Assembly: GCA_021737145.1 (NCBI GenBank)
Contig: JAIPEN010000007.1
Span: 1-64,000, forward strand
Source of the DNA: Desulfarculaceae bacterium
GTDB taxonomy: Bacteria > Desulfobacterota > Desulfarculia > Desulfarculales > Desulfarculaceae
Direction: 5' to 3'
Length of the DNA stretch: 64,000 nt
The notes below the pieces were generated by a model. That model did no database searches. It was not told the origin of the DNA and was given only the letters and a program-made list of their open reading frames with translations. Numbering within the stretch: position 1 is the stretch's first letter; every line of letters starts with the position of its first letter. Below are positions 7,591 through 15,835 of the stretch, in pieces. The translations under genes and the position numbers were made by a program.

Positions 7591-9888
7591 CTATCGCCCT
7601 TCGCCGACTATCAGAGGCAGCAGGCCGGCCCAGTAAAGGGGCGCGGAGGCGTCGCGCGGCTGGGCCATGAACAGCACCCAGCCGGGCAGGGGCCTTTCGA
7701 TGAGCGCGTAGCCGCCCCGGGTGAGGGCCGCGCGCGCGGCCGGAGCCAGGGAGGCGCGCACCGCCAGGTTCAGGGCGCGGCCTTGGGGCAATAGCTGGCT
7801 CTGGGCCAGATAGGACGGCAGCCAGGCCGGGCGGTGGCGGGGGAAGCGGTCCACCCGCAGGCGGGGAGGCAGCCAGGCGGCCAGGCCGGGCTCGGCCCAC
7901 ACCGGCTGGCGGCCGTCGAGCATGTTGGCCAGGGCCTGGGCCGCCTCGCGGGGGGGCGCGGCTTGGGCCGGGCCCGCCTCGATTCCCACCAACAGCTCGT
8001 TCAGGGCCCAGTCGCCCTTGGACTGGCCGGTCTGGGTGAGGCGCAGGTAGCGCAGCTCTTGGGGCGCGAAGCGTATCTCCTGCCAGGGCGCTCCCTTGGA
8101 TATGACCAGCTTGCCGCCACTCCAGAAAAAGGGCAGATAGGGCTCGGCCCGGGCCAGCTCTTGCCAGGTCTCGCCGTCCTGGCTGCCGCTGAGCCTCAGC
8201 TCCCGGGGCAGCAGCCTGGGGTTGCCCGGGAAGAGCCGGAGCGAGCACACCCCTTCCACCGCGCGGCCCAGGTCCAGGGTGAGGCCTTGTCCCGGCCGCT
8301 GGGGCAGGGTCAGGCGGGTGGCGGCGTCGCGGTCCCACAGGGCCGGGCCGCCTTTGCCCGGCAGGCTCCAGCCCTGGGGGCTCAGGTCGTCCGTGGACCG
8401 GGGCGGGGTCAGGTCGTAAAACAGGTGCCAGCGGGGCGGCACCCGGTCTTCGCGGAAAGCGGCCCCCGCGGTGTGGAGCGCCCGGCTGGTCACCGAGGCG
8501 TTGTGCTGGCCGGGCATGACCAGGGCATAGCGCGGGGCCCGGAGCAGGCGGCGCTTGTAGGGCGGGTAGCGCTCTTGGTCAAAGGGCAGCAAAATCACCT
8601 TTTCTTGGGCCAGGAAGGTGTTTTTCATGCCCAGCCAATAATCGGCCACATAGGCGTAGCGGATGCCGCGCCGCGCCATGGCCTGGGTGAGGGCCTCCTG
8701 CTCCGAGGCCATGCCCTGGGCCGTGGCCCGCTGTTCCGGGTGGTACAGGGGCGAGAAGGCCAGGGCGGTGTAGAGGTTCATGCCCGCCACCAGGATGAGC
8801 AGCGTCCAGCCCAGGATGGCCCCGGCGCCGCCCCTTTGGGTGAGGCCCTCCCAGGCCAGGGCCACGGCCAGGGGCCAGATGAGGTACAGGGCCAGCAGAT
8901 AGCGGAAAGAGCCCGAATCCGCCCCGCCCACCGCGCAGAACACGTACACGATGCACAGGAAGGTGAGCAGCAGGGTTTCGCCGCCGCCGGCCCCTTCCCA
9001 GCGCATTATCCGCCGCCACAGGTCCACCCCCCAGCGGATGGCCGCCCACAGGGCCACCAGCCCGGCGGCCGCGGCCAGGGCGGGCCCCAAGCCGGGCAGC
9101 ACCCAGTCCTTGCGGAACCAAGAGGCCCCCACCGCGGCGGGCAGGCCCTCGCTGAACAGGAATTGCAGATTGGCCCAAAAACCGGAATGGGGCCGGGGCA
9201 CCTCCATGTAGTGCAGGGTGCCTCCGGCGGTGAGCCAGTTGTGATAAATGAGCGGCGCGGCCCCCATGAGCGCGGCCAGGGCCATGCCCCAGAAGCGCCA
9301 GGACAGGGGCAGGCGCGGCGCGCGGTAGAGCAGCAGCAGCAGGGTGGGGGGCAGGAAATAGATGAACAGGGGGTTGGTCCACACCCCCACCCCGGCCACC
9401 AAACCCCAGGCAATCAGCGCCCCGGCCTGTCCCCGGGCCATGGGCCCGGCCTTGAGCAGGCGCACCGTCAGCCACAACAGCAGCGCCCCCAGGGGCAGCA
9501 TCTCCACGTGCAGGCCCCGGGCCACCACCGAGTAGGCCACCAGCATGTAGGGGCCCAGGGCCGAGAGCAGGGCCGCGGCCAGCCCGGCCCGGCGGTTGAT
9601 GAGCTCGCGGCCCAGGAGATAGAGCAGGGGAAGGTAGCTGAGCGAGATCAGGGCGGCGGTGGCGTTCAGGACGCGGGGGGTGGCCCCGGCCAGGAAAAAC
9701 ATCGCCGAGGCGATGATCGGCTCCAGGCTGCCGCCGTAGTGGTTGCCCCAGTACAGGGGGGTGAACTCGCCCTGCAGGGCGTGGCGGGCCATGAGCCCCA
9801 CCACCGCGATGTCGCTGTCCAGATAGGGCCAGGCCAGGTATATGCCCCGCACCAGGGCCCCCACCAAGAGCACCAGCAACAGGCGCAT
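7591..9888 (-). CDS. GT-C membrane glycosyltransferase with discoidin-like C-terminal domain
   Basis: About 765 residues. The N-terminal 430 residues hold roughly ten membrane segments. The first external loop carries LDSDIAVVGLMARHALQG, with paired acidic residues (Asp24, Asp26) as in GT-C enzymes that use polyprenyl-phosphate sugars. YWGNHYGGSLEP follows. Residues of about 499-643 look like an F5/8 type C (discoidin) domain: ALWDRDAATRLTL, LTLDLGRAVEGVCSLRLFPG, SGSQDGETWQELA and LRYLRLTQTG. This would place a sugar-binding module in the periplasm. The start is ATG 9888 with an AGGTGG ribosome site; the frame stays open upstream but that part reads as a shadow of the next gene. The donor and acceptor are unknown. 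Its paralogs are at 11050-13329 and 14225-15835. Confidence 0.8.
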   Translation of the reverse strand: MRLLLVLLVGALVRGIYLAWPYLDSDIAVVGLMARHALQGEFTPLYWGNHYGGSLEPIIASAMFFLAGATPRVLNATAALISLSYLPLLYLLGRELINRRAGLAAALLSALGPYMLVAYSVVARGLHVEMLPLGALLLWLTVRLLKAGPMARGQAGALIAWGLVAGVGVWTNPLFIYFLPPTLLLLLYRAPRLPLSWRFWGMALAALMGAAPLIYHNWLTAGGTLHYMEVPRPHSGFWANLQFLFSEGLPAAVGASWFRKDWVLPGLGPALAAAAGLVALWAAIRWGVDLWRRIMRWEGAGGGETLLLTFLCIVYVFCAVGGADSGSFRYLLALYLIWPLAVALAWEGLTQRGGAGAILGWTLLILVAGMNLYTALAFSPLYHPEQRATAQGMASEQEALTQAMARRGIRYAYVADYWLGMKNTFLAQEKVILLPFDQERYPPYKRRLLRAPRYALVMPGQHNASVTSRALHTAGAAFREDRVPPRWHLFYDLTPPRSTDDLSPQGWSLPGKGGPALWDRDAATRLTLPQRPGQGLTLDLGRAVEGVCSLRLFPGNPRLLPRELRLSGSQDGETWQELARAEPYLPFFWSGGKLVISKGAPWQEIRFAPQELRYLRLTQTGQSKGDWALNELLVGIEAGPAQAAPPREAAQALANMLDGRQPVWAEPGLAAWLPPRLRVDRFPRHRPAWLPSYLAQSQLLPQGRALNLAVRASLAPAARAALTRGGYALIERPLPGWVLFMAQPRDASAPLYWAGLLPLIVGEGR

Positions 9889-9932
9889 GGCCACCTGAGC
9901 GCCGCTTGGCTCCGGACGCACGCCGCCCCCCC

Positions 9933-10925
9933 CTACCGCCCGCCGCGCAGGCTGGAAAGGCTCATGCCCCGCCGGGTCATCTCGATGAGCCCGGCGATGA
10001 CCACCGGGAAGTAGAGGCAGGCCCAGTAGATAAGGCTGAAGGCGGCGGCCCGTTCCTGGTCGGCCCCGGTCATCATCAGGGCCCAGGTGATGGCCAACTG
10101 GGTGGTGCCTATGTAGCCCGGGCCCGCGGGCACCGCTGCGGCCAGGGTGCCCCCGGCCATGGCCATGGCCGCCATGAGCAGGCTGTGGGGCAGGCCCACC
10201 GCGGGCAAAAACAGATACCCGGCCAGCAGGGTGAGCAGCCACATGACCAGGGACTGGGCCACCAGCAGGGGCAGGCGGCGCCCCTTGCCCAGCAGGGCCA
10301 GGCCCTGGGTGAAGTGCGCCAGGATCTCGGCCAGCTTTTGGCCCAGTTTGGGCGAAAAACGCCCGGCCAGCCCGGCCAGCCAGCCCACCGTGGCCTGGGG
10401 CCAGCGGTACAGGGCCACCAGCACGGCCAGCACCCCCAGATAGACGGCCAGAAGGCCCAGGCCCGCCGCCCGGAGATAGACCACGCTGAAGGCCCCGGCC
10501 TGGGCCCGGGGGTCGGTGAACAGAAGAGCCAGGAAGAAAAAGGCCAAGATGGCCATGCCGTCCAGGATGCGCTCGATGACCAGGGTGGCCAGCACGCTGG
10601 AGACAGGCACCCCGGTCAGGCGGTTGGCTGCGTAGGCCCGGACCAGTTCGCCCAGGCGCACCGGCAGGATGTTGTTGGCCATGAAGCCGATGAGGTTGGC
10701 CGAGTAAAGCTGGCCGTCCGGGCAGAGCTTCACCGGGCTGAGCAGCACCCGCCAGCGCTGGGAGCGGATATAGAAGATCCAGGCCAGGGCGGCGATCACC
10801 AGCAGCGGATATAGGGGGTTAAGATGCTTGATCAATATCCAGAGGCCGGCCAGATCCACCTGGCCCAACAGCCAGATGAGGCAGGCCGCGCTGATGCCCA
10901 GGCCCAGGATGAGCTGCCATTTCAT
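9933..10925 (-). CDS. LPG-synthase-TM / AglD-type (UPF0104) membrane protein, second copy
   Basis: A 330-residue polytopic membrane protein of the same family and length as 5631-6623. The matching signature is NNILPVRLGELVRAYAANRL (about residues 78-97), then VLATLVIERILDGMAILAFF. PAGPGYIGTTQLAITWAL near residue 275 is the second family hallmark (PGGLGxxE-like). A GAGGAG ribosome site lies 9 bases before the ATG. It sits between two GT-C transferases on the same strand and probably serves the same lipid-linked sugar route. The two copies differ well beyond recent duplication, so they may handle different substrates. Confidence 0.8.
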   Translation of the reverse strand: MKWQLILGLGISAACLIWLLGQVDLAGLWILIKHLNPLYPLLVIAALAWIFYIRSQRWRVLLSPVKLCPDGQLYSANLIGFMANNILPVRLGELVRAYAANRLTGVPVSSVLATLVIERILDGMAILAFFFLALLFTDPRAQAGAFSVVYLRAAGLGLLAVYLGVLAVLVALYRWPQATVGWLAGLAGRFSPKLGQKLAEILAHFTQGLALLGKGRRLPLLVAQSLVMWLLTLLAGYLFLPAVGLPHSLLMAAMAMAGGTLAAAVPAGPGYIGTTQLAITWALMMTGADQERAAAFSLIYWACLYFPVVIAGLIEMTRRGMSLSSLRGGR

Positions 10926-11049
10926 GCCAAAGGCTCCTCAACAACGGCATTATCCGTAAATAGGCCAAGCCGGGCCATGGGCTCTCCCGCCGCGAATGGG
11001 GGTGGGCATCTACAGGAGTGTAAAGGCAGAGTGGAACGAAAACAAGGGC

Positions 11050-13329
11050 CTAGCTGGAGCCCGCGGCCGGAGGCGGGCATTTGTCATCAACCAGCAACGC
11101 GGCCGCCTCTCCCAGGCCCTTGCGCACCGCCTCCAGTTGCAGGAGCAGGGGCTCCTCCCACTGGGGCGCGGCGCAGGCCGCTGCCTTGAGGTGATCCATG
11201 AGGCTGACCCAGTCCACCTGGGAGGCCCAGAAGCGGGCAAAGGCGCTGTGCCCGGCCGGGAAGGGGGCGGTGGGGCGCTGGTGCCAGGTGTCCAGGGCCT
11301 CCTTGCCCAGGGCCAGTTCTTTCCGGGCCGCCTGGGGCCATTGGGGCGGTTGGTCGGCCGGGTGGTAGATGAACAGCTCGGCCACCTCCACCGGCGGCCA
11401 GTTCTGGGGGATGGGCTTGAAGGTAAGGCGCAGCCAGCGCAGCGAAGCGGGCGCGAAGTTGAATTGCAGGGCGGGCACCGTCTCCAGCTTCACCCGCCTG
11501 CCTTGCCAGCTCAGCCCGGCCATGCAGGCGTCCCCGCCGATGATCTTCTTCCAGGCGCGGCCGTCCAGAGAGCCCTCCACCACCACGGTGTAGTACATGC
11601 CCGGCCGGCCTGCCCACCGGGGCCCGGGCAGCAGGGACAGGCGGGCCACCGGGCGCGGCGAGCCCAGGTCCACCAGCAGCGCCGAGTCGTGTTCGCGGCT
11701 GGCCCGCCAGACCGTGTTCAGGTCGCGGTCGGCCACCGGGGCGGGCTGGCCCTGCCCGTCGGCCGCGCGCCAGGCAATGGTGGGGGCCGGGGCCAGCACC
11801 GGGGCGGCGGGAAAGTCGTGCCACACCACGTACTGCCCCACCTCCAGGGGCTTTTGCCACACCCCCAGGCGATGCAGGGCCTCGTCCATGAGCCCTGGCT
11901 GGGGCACGGCCAAACGCTGGTGGGTGATCAGGGCCGGGTTGCCCGAGCGGTCCACCTGCTTCAGATGGCTGTAGTTGCGCGCCCCGAAGAAGTCCGCCGC
12001 CAGCAGACGGCCCCCGCTCTCAAAGCTGAGCGGCAGGGCCACCCGGCCGTGGGCATAGGCGAATTTCACCCCTGCTTCGTCGAGCTTTTGCAGGGCCAAA
12101 TCCACCGGGCGGCGGGGCTGGTCGGCCTGGCGCTCCAAATAAAGGTGGTGAGTGTAGAGGTTGAAGGCCATGAGCCCGGCCAGCAGGGCCAGGCCGGCAA
12201 CCGGTTGCCAACCTGACAGACGGCGCAGCCACAGGGCGGCCAGCACGGTCACCGGCACCATCAGGGGGGCGGCGTAGCGCATGATGGCCTTGTGGCCGTA
12301 GCCGCTGACCGCGTGGATGAACAACAGGGCCAACAGGGTCAGGGCGATGATGTCGCCGGCGCTGTGCCAGGGCCACTTTTTGCGCCAGGCGCGCCGGGCC
12401 CAGCCCGCCACGGCCCACAGGGCCAGGCCCGCGGCGGGCAGATAGACCAGCAGGAGCACCGCCAGGGGCAGCCAGGCGGGCATGTCCCCGGCCACGCTGC
12501 GGCCGTCCCACCAGGCCCCGGTGAGGGCCCGGGTCCACACGCTTTGGAAGAGCATGGCCGCGTTGGGGGCCAGGCGGCTGAGCTGGGAGCCGCCCAGCTG
12601 CACCATGGTGAGCCAGTGGTGCTCCGCGTTCCACAGGATGAGCGGCGAGACCCCGGCCAAAAAGCCGGCCCCCAGGCACCAGGGCCCGGCGGTGATCAGC
12701 CAGGCGGGCCGGGCCAGCAGCAGGCCCAGGACCGCGGCCGCGATCAGGGGCAGGGCCATGAGGCTGGACCACAGGCCCAAACCGGCCACCAGGCCCAGGC
12801 CCAGGGCCCACAGGGCCGGACGGCCGATCGGGCCGAAGGCCAGGCGGGTGACTCCCCAGAGCACCACCGCCCCGGCCACCACGCCCTCCAGGTGCCCGCC
12901 GGTGACATATACCCCCTGGAAGCTCATGAACAGGGGGGGCAGGGACCACAGGGCCCCGGCAATCACTCCGGCCCACCAGCCGCCCGCCGCCCGGCCCAGG
13001 CCGAACAGGGCCAGCACCCCCAGGGAGCCGTAGATCAACAGCACCAGGCGCAGCATCAAGGTGGAAGGGCCGAAAATCTGGAACAGCCCGGCGGCCAGAT
13101 AGGCCTCCAGGGTGCCCATGTAGGGCTGGCCCCAGAAGAGAAGATGGTGGTTGCCCTGCATGATGTCCAGGGCCATGAGCCCGGTCACCGCCTCGTCGTA
13201 GTCCACCTGGCTCAGGGCCGGGGAGGAGATGAGCCAGAGGCGCACCGCCCAATACAGCAGCACCAGAGCGGCCAGGGTGAGCGCGGTGGCCCTGGGCGAG
13301 GGATTGGGACGGCTTTCAGGCGCGGGCAT
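11050..13329 (-). CDS. GT-C membrane glycosyltransferase with discoidin-like C-terminal domain, second copy
   Basis: About 759 residues. Around ten membrane segments fill the first 410 residues. The first loop has VDYDEAVTGLMALDIMQG and then FWGQPYMGTLEAYLA, the same pattern as in 7591-9888, with acidic residues expected to bind the sugar-phosphate donor. Residues of about 530-636 look discoidin-like: VADRDLNTVWRAS, ALLVDLGSPRPVARLSLLPG, VVVEGSLDGRAWKKI and LRWLRLTFKP. The start is ATG 13329, which overlaps the TAA of the upstream GT2 gene (TAATG), so the GT2 and this transferase are coupled. That pairing of a lipid-sugar synthase with a lipid-sugar-using GT-C is the classic arrangement. The glycan acceptor is unknown. 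Confidence 0.8.
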   Translation of the reverse strand: MPAPESRPNPSPRATALTLAALVLLYWAVRLWLISSPALSQVDYDEAVTGLMALDIMQGNHHLLFWGQPYMGTLEAYLAAGLFQIFGPSTLMLRLVLLIYGSLGVLALFGLGRAAGGWWAGVIAGALWSLPPLFMSFQGVYVTGGHLEGVVAGAVVLWGVTRLAFGPIGRPALWALGLGLVAGLGLWSSLMALPLIAAAVLGLLLARPAWLITAGPWCLGAGFLAGVSPLILWNAEHHWLTMVQLGGSQLSRLAPNAAMLFQSVWTRALTGAWWDGRSVAGDMPAWLPLAVLLLVYLPAAGLALWAVAGWARRAWRKKWPWHSAGDIIALTLLALLFIHAVSGYGHKAIMRYAAPLMVPVTVLAALWLRRLSGWQPVAGLALLAGLMAFNLYTHHLYLERQADQPRRPVDLALQKLDEAGVKFAYAHGRVALPLSFESGGRLLAADFFGARNYSHLKQVDRSGNPALITHQRLAVPQPGLMDEALHRLGVWQKPLEVGQYVVWHDFPAAPVLAPAPTIAWRAADGQGQPAPVADRDLNTVWRASREHDSALLVDLGSPRPVARLSLLPGPRWAGRPGMYYTVVVEGSLDGRAWKKIIGGDACMAGLSWQGRRVKLETVPALQFNFAPASLRWLRLTFKPIPQNWPPVEVAELFIYHPADQPPQWPQAARKELALGKEALDTWHQRPTAPFPAGHSAFARFWASQVDWVSLMDHLKAAACAAPQWEEPLLLQLEAVRKGLGEAAALLVDDKCPPPAAGSS

Positions 13330-14060
13330 TATTCCGGGGGATGTTCCTTGGGGTCGTAGTTGAGGTTGAAGCGCAAACGCCAAACGTTGAGAAAGGCTTC
13401 CATGGCGATGCTGCCGGTGAGCTTGGACTGGCCCACCCGGCGGTCCTCGAAGATGATGGGCACCTCTTGGAAGCGGCAGCCCAGCAGATGGGCCCGGTAG
13501 GTCATCTCCGACAGGGCGGCGAAGCCTCCGGCCTTCAGGGACGCCAGATCCAAGCGGGCCAGGACCTCCCTGGGCCAGCACTTGTAGGCCCCGGTGAGGT
13601 CGTGCACCGGCAGGCCCAGCACGGTGCCTACGTAGATGCTGGCCCCACGGGAAAGCAGGCGGCGGCCCAGACCCCAGTTCTTTACTCCGCCGCCTGGCAC
13701 GTAGCGGCTGCCCACGGCCACCGCTCCGGAGCGGGCCGCCTCCACCAGGGCGGGCAGGCGGCTGGGATGGTGGGAGAAGTCAGCATCCATCTGGGCCAGC
13801 AGGGGAGCCTCGGTGTGCTCCAGGGCCCAGGTGAAGCCCTCGCGGTAGGCGGTGCCCAGGCCCTGCTTGCCCGGCCGGTGCAGCACCATGACGCGGGGGT
13901 TTTCCCGGGCTAGATCATCGGCGATCTCGCCGGTGCCGTCCGGCGAGTTGTCGTCCACGATGAGCACCCCCAGGTCCAATCCCAGGCCGAAAAGGGCCTC
14001 GTGGAGGGGAGGCAGGTTCTCGGCCTCGTTGTAGGTGGGTATTACGACCAGAGTTTCCAT
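13329..14060 (-). CDS. Polyprenol-phosphate mannose synthase-type GT2
   Basis: A 243-residue cytoplasmic glycosyltransferase closely resembling dolichol-phosphate mannose synthase (DPM1) without C-terminal membrane helices. Motifs in order: VVIPTYNEAENLP, LIVDDNSPDGTGEIAD, GLGTAYREGFTWAL, the DxD-type AQMDADFSHHPSRLP, VGSRYVPGG and PIIFEDRRVGQSKL. It should transfer mannose or another hexose from a nucleotide sugar to a polyprenyl phosphate for use by the GT-C transferases next to it. No clear ribosome site precedes the ATG. It is divergent from the gene at 14225 and shares the 164-base intergenic region. Confidence 0.9.
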   Translation of the reverse strand: METLVVIPTYNEAENLPPLHEALFGLGLDLGVLIVDDNSPDGTGEIADDLARENPRVMVLHRPGKQGLGTAYREGFTWALEHTEAPLLAQMDADFSHHPSRLPALVEAARSGAVAVGSRYVPGGGVKNWGLGRRLLSRGASIYVGTVLGLPVHDLTGAYKCWPREVLARLDLASLKAGGFAALSEMTYRAHLLGCRFQEVPIIFEDRRVGQSKLTGSIAMEAFLNVWRLRFNLNYDPKEHPPE

Positions 14061-14162
14061 GGGCAGCGTCGGATATCCCGGCTGGGGGTGAGCCTTGGTC
14101 CGGCAAGTTTATAGAAAAACCTTCTCCTAGCCAAGCATTTCCGCACCTTGCCTCCTGGCGGC

Positions 14163-14192
14163 TTGACGGGGCCGGGCCGGCAAAACTATAGT
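14163..14192 (+). promoter_or_regulatory. Sigma70-type promoter with palindromic -10 region
   Basis: TTGACG (14163-14168), 18-base spacer, TATAGT (14187-14192), 33 bases before the ATG at 14225. The -10 box is inside a perfect 14-base palindrome AAAACTATAGTTTT (14182-14195), which could be an operator or chance. Confidence 0.6.
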
Positions 14193-14224
14193 TTTCCAGG
14201 GGATTTAATTCCTAAAGGAGCCGT

Positions 14225-15835
14225 ATGCGCTCTTCCTGCCTAAAAAGGGCCTTCTGGCCCCTGGCCGCCTGCCTGGCCGGGCTGGCCCTGTACGACCGCC
14301 TGCCCTGGCTGCTCAAGGCGGACAAGTATCTCGACGCGGACCACGCGGTGTGGGGGCTCATGGCCCGGCACATCGCCCAGGGCCTGCATTGGCCCTTGTA
14401 CATGTATGGCCAGGGCTACATGGGCGCGGGCGAGGCCTATTACCTGGCCCCCTTCTTCGGCTGGTTCGGCTCCTCGCCCAAGGTGATGGCCTGGGCCATG
14501 AGCGGCATGTTTCTGCTGGCCCTGCTCCTGCTGGCCTGGCTGGCGCGCCGCCTGGCCGGGGAGGGCCCGGCCCTGGGGACCCTGCTCCTAACCGCCCTGG
14601 CCCCGCCCTTTTTCATCCGCCTGACCCTGCTCTCCTACGGGGGCTACCTCAGCGTGGGGCTGTGGGGGGTGCTCCTGTGGCTGGTGTGGAGCCAGGTCTA
14701 TTTGACTCCCGGCGCGCCCCGTCCGGGCATGGGCCGTTTGGGCCTGATAGCCCTGCTGGCCGCCCTGGGCTGGTGGACCTGGGCGCCGTTCTGGTTCTTC
14801 GTGCTGCCCTGCCTTTTGCTCCACTTCGCGGCCCTGGTTCCGGAGCTAAGGCCCTGGCCCGGTTGGCGGGGCCTTTGGCAAAGGCATCCGGCCCACCTCA
14901 TGGGGTTGGGCGCCCTGGCGGCCGGCTTCGGGGTCAAGCTGCTCATTGACCTGGCTTTTTACCTGGGCCCCCTGAGCCCGTGGGGCGGCTACGTGCCCTT
15001 GCAGCACCCGGTGGGGCCGGGCCGGATGCTGGCCAACCTGGGCCTGCTCTGGACCAACATGATCCCCGAGGCCTTCGCGCCCCACGCCCCGCTGAACCCG
15101 CCCTGGCTGGGGCGGCTGCTGTTCCTGGCCGTGCTGGCCGCCAGCCTGGGGGTGGCGGTCTCGGCCTGGCGGGCCTGGCGGCAAGATGGGCTGCTGGCCT
15201 GGCTGCGGGCCAACTGGCTGGCCGCGGCCTGCGCCTCGGGCTGGCTGGCCCTGTTGCTGGCCCTGGTCTTCACCTCGGCCACGGTGGATGGCGAGTCGGT
15301 GCGTTATCTGACCGTGAGCCTCTGGTGGTGGCCCTATTTGCTGGTCTGGGGGGTGGCGGTCCTGTGGCGCCGGGCGCGCTGGGCCGGGGCCCTGGCCGGG
15401 GCGGGTGTGGCCGGGGTGTTGGCCGCGGCTGCCCTGATGGTGGCCCTGCACCCAGCCGCCTGGCACGTCGACCGGTGGCAAGAGCCTTACGGCACCTTGC
15501 TCAAGGCCCTGGAGCGGGAAGGGATGCGATACGGCTGGGCCGACTATTGGGAGGCGTACAAGCTGTCTTTTTTGAGCGGCGAGGCCTATGTGGTTTCGCC
15601 CCGGCCCGAGTATCCCGGCGACCAGGCGCGCTACCCGCCCTACGCGGACCTGGTGGCCCGGGCTCCGCGCCAGGCCTATCTGTTCCGGCCCAAGCTGGAC
15701 GGCGGGGCCCTGCGCCGGGTGCGCGCCCGGCTAAAGGCCCAAGGGGTGCCCTTCCGCGAGGAGAAGGTGGGCCGCTACCGGATTATTTGGGCGCGGCCCG
15801 GCCCTTGCGGCGGCGCCAAAGACCGGCCGCGATGA
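14225..15835 (+). CDS. GT-C-type polytopic membrane glycosyltransferase, third copy
   Basis: A 536-residue membrane protein. The first loop has LDADHAVWGLMARHIAQG then MYGQGYMGAGEAYYLAPF. This is the same spacing of acidic residues, GLMA, QG and Tyr-x-Gly-x-x-Glu as in the two discoidin-bearing transferases, so the three are paralogs. This copy has the membrane part (about ten helices) and a short periplasmic tail but no discoidin-like domain. An AAAGGAG ribosome site ends 4 bases before the ATG. Its 3' end overlaps the converging gene at 15783 by 53 bases. Donor and acceptor are unknown. Confidence 0.75.
   Translation: MRSSCLKRAFWPLAACLAGLALYDRLPWLLKADKYLDADHAVWGLMARHIAQGLHWPLYMYGQGYMGAGEAYYLAPFFGWFGSSPKVMAWAMSGMFLLALLLLAWLARRLAGEGPALGTLLLTALAPPFFIRLTLLSYGGYLSVGLWGVLLWLVWSQVYLTPGAPRPGMGRLGLIALLAALGWWTWAPFWFFVLPCLLLHFAALVPELRPWPGWRGLWQRHPAHLMGLGALAAGFGVKLLIDLAFYLGPLSPWGGYVPLQHPVGPGRMLANLGLLWTNMIPEAFAPHAPLNPPWLGRLLFLAVLAASLGVAVSAWRAWRQDGLLAWLRANWLAAACASGWLALLLALVFTSATVDGESVRYLTVSLWWWPYLLVWGVAVLWRRARWAGALAGAGVAGVLAAAALMVALHPAAWHVDRWQEPYGTLLKALEREGMRYGWADYWEAYKLSFLSGEAYVVSPRPEYPGDQARYPPYADLVARAPRQAYLFRPKLDGGALRRVRARLKAQGVPFREEKVGRYRIIWARPGPCGGAKDRPR

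Noticed and set aside
8579..9475. 298-codon minus frame within the GT-C gene at 7591
   Set aside because: Low-complexity Gly/Ala/Arg text in another frame of a clear gene; same for other long overlapping frames in this region.
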